A program made the translations under genes and the position numbers. A stretch of 64,000 bases of DNA. It comes from 21-14-0-10-47-8 sp966211455. GTDB taxonomy: Bacteria; Bdellovibrionota; Bdellovibrionia; Bdellovibrionales; Bdellovibrionaceae. The DNA is taken from NCBI GenBank assembly GCA_966211455.1, contig CBIHNI010000016.1:60152-124151 (forward strand), in the 5' to 3' direction. Below are positions 60,680-64,000 of this stretch, one piece after another (within the stretch, counting starts at the first letter, position 1; the number at the start of each line of letters is the position of its first letter). The notes under the pieces were generated by a model. It ran no database searches and was not told where the DNA came from. It saw only the letters and a program-made list of their open reading frames with translations.

Positions 60680-62784
60680 CCCGCTTTCAATTTTTCCGCA
60701 AGTGGAGCGCATTTTTGTTTTCCGCTCGGCGGATGACCGACGTGATCGTGCTGGCGGCTTGTCTGGGAGTTTTCTTTTTCTTCGCACCCACCGATATTCT
60801 CAATTCGCAGCCGGCGACGGGCGGGGATACGGGTTCGCATTTTTGGCCGCTGGTCACCTTGGTGAAAGAGGCTCTTCCAAATTGGCAGGTGCGCGTCTGG
60901 AATCCGGGAAATTTGGGCGGCGAGCCGCATCTCACGCATTATTTTCCACTGCCTTATTTGCTGATGGCATTTCTGTCTTTGTTTATGCCACTGGGCCGGG
61001 CTTTTAACATCGGCACGATTTTGCCGGTCGCGATTTTTCCTTTGTGTGTTTATCTCAGTCTGCGTTTGTGGCGCGTGCGATTTCCGATCCCGGCCTTGGC
61101 GGCTTTGGCCAGTTTGACGTTTCTGTACAATGAGTCTTTCAGTATGTGGGGAGGCAACGCCCTTTCCACATTGGCCGGGCAATTTGCGCACATCTATGCT
61201 TACTGTTTTTTCTTAATCGGTTTAGGCGCTATGGCTTCGGCACTAGCGCAGAAGAAATTTCCTTGGCTTGCGACTTTCTGTTTTGCGGCGGTTCTGATTT
61301 CGCATTTTTACGTCGCCCTTTTCTTGCCGGTGGTGTTCTTGGGTTTTCTGCTTTTCGAGCGCAGCGAAGATCTGCGCACTCGCTTTCGAAAATTGCTTCT
61401 TTCCGGGGTGATATCGCTGCTGCTTTCGGCTTGGTTTGTGATTCCGATGCTGCACAACTCGAAATGGAATACGGCGTTCGGATTGAAGTGGTCAGGCAGT
61501 CAGCTTATGCAAGAGGCGTTTCCGATGCTTTTCTGGCCATTTGCGATTTTTTCGGTCTTCGCGCTGATCGTCTTTGCACTGATTGGTTGGCGGTCCGGCA
61601 ATCCCGAGCGCGAATGGAAAGTCCTTTTCCCGATGGGACTTTTGGTTTTTATTTTCGGCGTCGTTTATTATTTTATTTTCCCGCCGCTGGGTTTGGTTGA
61701 TATCCGTGTGCTTCCGACCTTGCAGCTTTTTCTTTGTTTGCTGGCCGCGGTGCTGGCCGGATTGGCGCTTCGCCGGTGGCTGACCAGCGTGTGGGTTTGG
61801 TTCTGGGTATTGCCTTTAGCGGCCTTGCTGGTCTGGTGGCCCATGCGCAAGGTTGTCAACTTTCCTTACTGGATGAAGTGGAATTACTCGGGTTGGGAAT
61901 CTAAGACCGCTTATCCGGATCTGCAGAATCTTGCAAAAGAAGTGCAGGGAAACCTCTCGCAAGGGCGCATCATCTACGAGAACAGCGAGCTTTCCAACGC
62001 TGCGGGAAGCATGCGCGTGTTTGAAATGCTTCCTTACTTTGCAGGTCGCGCCACCTGGGAAAGCGTCTACATGCAGGCCACGATCCTGGCTCCGGAAGCT
62101 TTCTACATGCAGGCGCTGATCAGCAAAACTCCCAGCTGTCCGTTTCCGAATTACGTCTGCACGTCGCACAATCTCGACAAAATAAATAAGTACCTGCGCT
62201 TGATGGGCGTCAGCGATCTGATTTTGATCAGTCCCGAATTGCAAGCGGAAGCCAAGCAGTCTTCATTTTTAGAGCCCGCGAAGGATTTTGGGCTTTGGCA
62301 TTTGTATCATTCCAAGGTTCCAGCTCCCTTGATCGAGGTGCTGAAGGATCGACCCATCTATGTCGAGGCCAAAGATTTCAAGCAAACCTTCTATAGCTGG
62401 TTTCTGGATTACGATTTCAACAGTCGATTCCAAGTGATCGCGCCCGAAAACGACCATGCCCGTATTGATGCCTCGGTCGCGGCGGACAGGGTTTGCCATC
62501 CCGAATTGAAGGCCGATTTCAATCGGATCGAAATCACGACCGATTGCGTGGGTCAGTTTCACATCGTCAAATTCGCCGATCATTCGACATGGCAAGTTTC
62601 AAGCGGCGATCCCATTTATCTGACCAGCCCGGGATTTATCGGCATTATTCCATCTTCAGAAAAAGTGATTTTGACCTGGGGCCGGCACTGGCTTTGGACT
62701 TTGGCCAACACGGTTTCATGGGTCACGTTGGTGGCCGTGGTCGCCGCCCTGATCTTTGAGCGACGAAAAGGAAGGCCTGCATGA
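60676..62784 (+). CDS. Large membrane protein, PTPS-related/GT-C-like
   Basis: The start is ATG 60676 in the overlap with the glycosyltransferase gene; 702 residues. A first helix (VLAACLGVFFFFAPTDIL) leads to a periplasmic loop with GGDTGSHFWPLVTLVKEALPN, a pattern of membrane proteins annotated as 6-pyruvoyl-tetrahydropterin synthase-related and similar to GT-C glycosyltransferases. Around ten more helices follow up to about residue 395, then a large periplasmic domain and one last helix (WTLANTVSWVTLVAVVAALIF). The acceptor is unknown. Confidence 0.7.
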   Translation: MTRFQFFRKWSAFLFSARRMTDVIVLAACLGVFFFFAPTDILNSQPATGGDTGSHFWPLVTLVKEALPNWQVRVWNPGNLGGEPHLTHYFPLPYLLMAFLSLFMPLGRAFNIGTILPVAIFPLCVYLSLRLWRVRFPIPALAALASLTFLYNESFSMWGGNALSTLAGQFAHIYAYCFFLIGLGAMASALAQKKFPWLATFCFAAVLISHFYVALFLPVVFLGFLLFERSEDLRTRFRKLLLSGVISLLLSAWFVIPMLHNSKWNTAFGLKWSGSQLMQEAFPMLFWPFAIFSVFALIVFALIGWRSGNPEREWKVLFPMGLLVFIFGVVYYFIFPPLGLVDIRVLPTLQLFLCLLAAVLAGLALRRWLTSVWVWFWVLPLAALLVWWPMRKVVNFPYWMKWNYSGWESKTAYPDLQNLAKEVQGNLSQGRIIYENSELSNAAGSMRVFEMLPYFAGRATWESVYMQATILAPEAFYMQALISKTPSCPFPNYVCTSHNLDKINKYLRLMGVSDLILISPELQAEAKQSSFLEPAKDFGLWHLYHSKVPAPLIEVLKDRPIYVEAKDFKQTFYSWFLDYDFNSRFQVIAPENDHARIDASVAADRVCHPELKADFNRIEITTDCVGQFHIVKFADHSTWQVSSGDPIYLTSPGFIGIIPSSEKVILTWGRHWLWTLANTVSWVTLVAVVAALIFERRKGRPA

Positions 62785-63614
62785 TTTGGCTTTTCTCACT
62801 CTTACTGTCGATGGCGAATGCCGGCTATCTGCAAATCGTCGGCGAGTCCGATTTGCATCTGTACAAGCACGCGCGAGGTTTGCTGATCGCGGGCGAGTAC
62901 CGGCTGCAAAATCACGGTGACGAAATCGCCCGTGAGGTTTTTCCGGAGATCAGCATCGATCAATACCGCTGGCACGGGGAGCCGCATCTTCTGCAAGCTG
63001 GCGAGACGGCGACCTGGAAGATTTCTGAACTGATTCCGGCCAGCCAGTTGGTTCTGCCGAATACCGGCCGGTTTCCGATGGTGATTTATCATCACTATCA
63101 GGATCTCAACGCGTATCCTTTTGCTGTCCCTAAGGTGGAGCTCACCACGATCAAAGAAAAAGAGATGGGCGAACGCCCGACGGTGAAAATGAAAATCGAA
63201 CCACTGGGCGCCACCGAATTCACCGCGCATTTGCAGATCGCCAATCCGACTGCTGAAATCTTGAAAATGCTACCGATCTATTTTCTGCCCAAGGAGATGG
63301 AGCTCATTTCCGCCGAAGTTCCGCTCGAGGTCCCAGCGGGGCAAGAGATGGCGGTGTCTTTTCAGTTCGCCAACCGCAAAGGTCTCCCTGGCAGCAGCTA
63401 CCAGGCATTTGCGGTTTTGCAGTGGATTGAAAAAGGACAAAGGCAAGCGACCTTCGGCGCCGATGTTTTCAGAATCGAAAAGAATCAAAAGGGCAGCCGG
63501 GCCTGGGGTTTGGACGCGCAATTCGTGGCGTGGCTTCTGTGGTCTTTGGCTCTGGGTTTGATCGGCATGTGGGCCTTCTGGATCCGCCCTTTGCGCAAGT
63601 TTCCCAGGAAATAA
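62781..63614 (+). CDS. Exported protein with C-terminal membrane anchor, unknown
   Basis: 277 residues. A short signal (IWLFSLLLSMANA) is followed by two beta-rich, immunoglobulin-like domains (LLIAGEYRLQNHGDEIAREVFP, EFTAHLQIANPTAEILKMLPIYF, EMAVSFQFANRKGLPGSSYQ) and a C-terminal transmembrane helix (WLLWSLALGLIGMWAFWI). The last bases are basic residues facing the cytoplasm. It overlaps the membrane-protein gene by 4 nt and so shares its operon. A role in surface glycan assembly is possible. Confidence 0.65.
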   Translation: MIWLFSLLLSMANAGYLQIVGESDLHLYKHARGLLIAGEYRLQNHGDEIAREVFPEISIDQYRWHGEPHLLQAGETATWKISELIPASQLVLPNTGRFPMVIYHHYQDLNAYPFAVPKVELTTIKEKEMGERPTVKMKIEPLGATEFTAHLQIANPTAEILKMLPIYFLPKEMELISAEVPLEVPAGQEMAVSFQFANRKGLPGSSYQAFAVLQWIEKGQRQATFGADVFRIEKNQKGSRAWGLDAQFVAWLLWSLALGLIGMWAFWIRPLRKFPRK

Positions 63615-64000
63615 GATTAGGACGTAGATCTGACCGCTCGCAGGGGGAGAATAGCTTCGCCGACAGCACTGGCGCGCAATCCAAAATCGTCGCGCACCAG
63701 AAAAGCCGCGTTATGGACGAGCGAAGCGAGCAGCAGATGGAAGTGGAAGTCTTTGCAACAGAAAATCAGCGAGCCAAAAATCCGCGGTCAGTTTCAGTTT
63801 CATGAGCGCCACCTAAGGCAGACAACAAAGTGAAAACAAATTCGCGCGTCAGAGAAAATAAATTCTTGACGAGTGTTTCGGTGGATTTTCCCATTCACAT
63901 TCTGCGCAAATGAAGGGTGCGTATTGCACGCATATGGCTTCATACTCTGCATTTACAAAGAGCTCATTTCCAAAAACATCTCTGGAGATATCTGATTTTA
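63615..64000. other. 386-nt right-end region without a supported gene
   Basis: No convincing complete gene. A possible start (ATG 63934) runs open to the window end, but no ribosome site stands close by. A weak TTGACG box is at 63866 and a short TGCGT/ACGCA inverted repeat at 63918-63932. The next gene probably starts beyond the window. Confidence 0.4.

Noticed and set aside
63934..64000. 5' end of a gene at the right edge
   Set aside because: Open to the window end, but only 22 codons are visible and no ribosome site is in range.

Overview
The window looks like chromosome of a predatory Bdellovibrio-type bacterium (Bdellovibrionota). Base composition is near 50% GC, genes are packed and often overlap by 4 nt, and many secreted or lipoprotein genes have no obvious relatives. 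There are FHA-linked sigma-54 regulation, orphan CpaF-type ATPases, and a gene block matching the Agl/Glt gliding machinery of Myxococcus. I saw no rRNA, tRNA, CRISPR array or prophage. The taxonomic call is an inference from gene content and protein style.

1-7.4 kb: envelope genes (a repeat lipoprotein cut by the window edge, a transglycosylase-like lipoprotein, a cytochrome b562-like protein, an Aminopep-family metallopeptidase, a beta-barrel, a TonB-like protein), then a PilZ protein, a PIN-PhoH ATPase and a MaoC-type hydratase. 7.4-8.3 kb and 22.2-23.1 kb hold two copies of a REP-associated transposase-like gene that carries palindromes inside its own reading frame. Both copies sit between convergent genes. 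8.3-13.5 kb carries lineage-specific genes, a repeat protein and a beta-barrel gene behind a probable sigma-54 promoter. 13.4-18.3 kb is a lipoate/2-oxoacid dehydrogenase operon (lipA, E2, tail-anchored protein, E3, lipB). 18.4-30.7 kb mixes sfsA, a Coq4-like gene, unknown secreted proteins, a DsbA-like lipoprotein, a lytic transglycosylase and a three-gene unit ending in a CpaF ATPase. 30.7-37.3 kb has eno, an ftsB-like gene, a small HTH gene, polA and a FliL-like gene, with unusual structured DNA behind eno and behind the FliL-like gene.

37.7-63.6 kb starts with an FHA/AAA+ sigma-54 activator and then engB-kdsB-pyrG-kdsD. The widespread proteobacterial order kdsD-kdsC-lptC-lptA-lptB-rpoN is recognisable but split. 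A CpaF-type ATPase lies antisense between kdsD and kdsC. Ten genes for two beta-barrels, three TPR proteins, a small secreted protein, an FHA-TonB protein and a TolQ/TolR/TolR motor lie between kdsC and a fused lptC-lptA. lptB and rpoN follow, then a glycosyltransferase/membrane-protein operon.

Functionally the region joins Kdo and LPS transport, a proton-driven trans-envelope motor, peptidoglycan-cutting enzymes and sigma-54 control. This is consistent with envelope building and surface motility in a predator.
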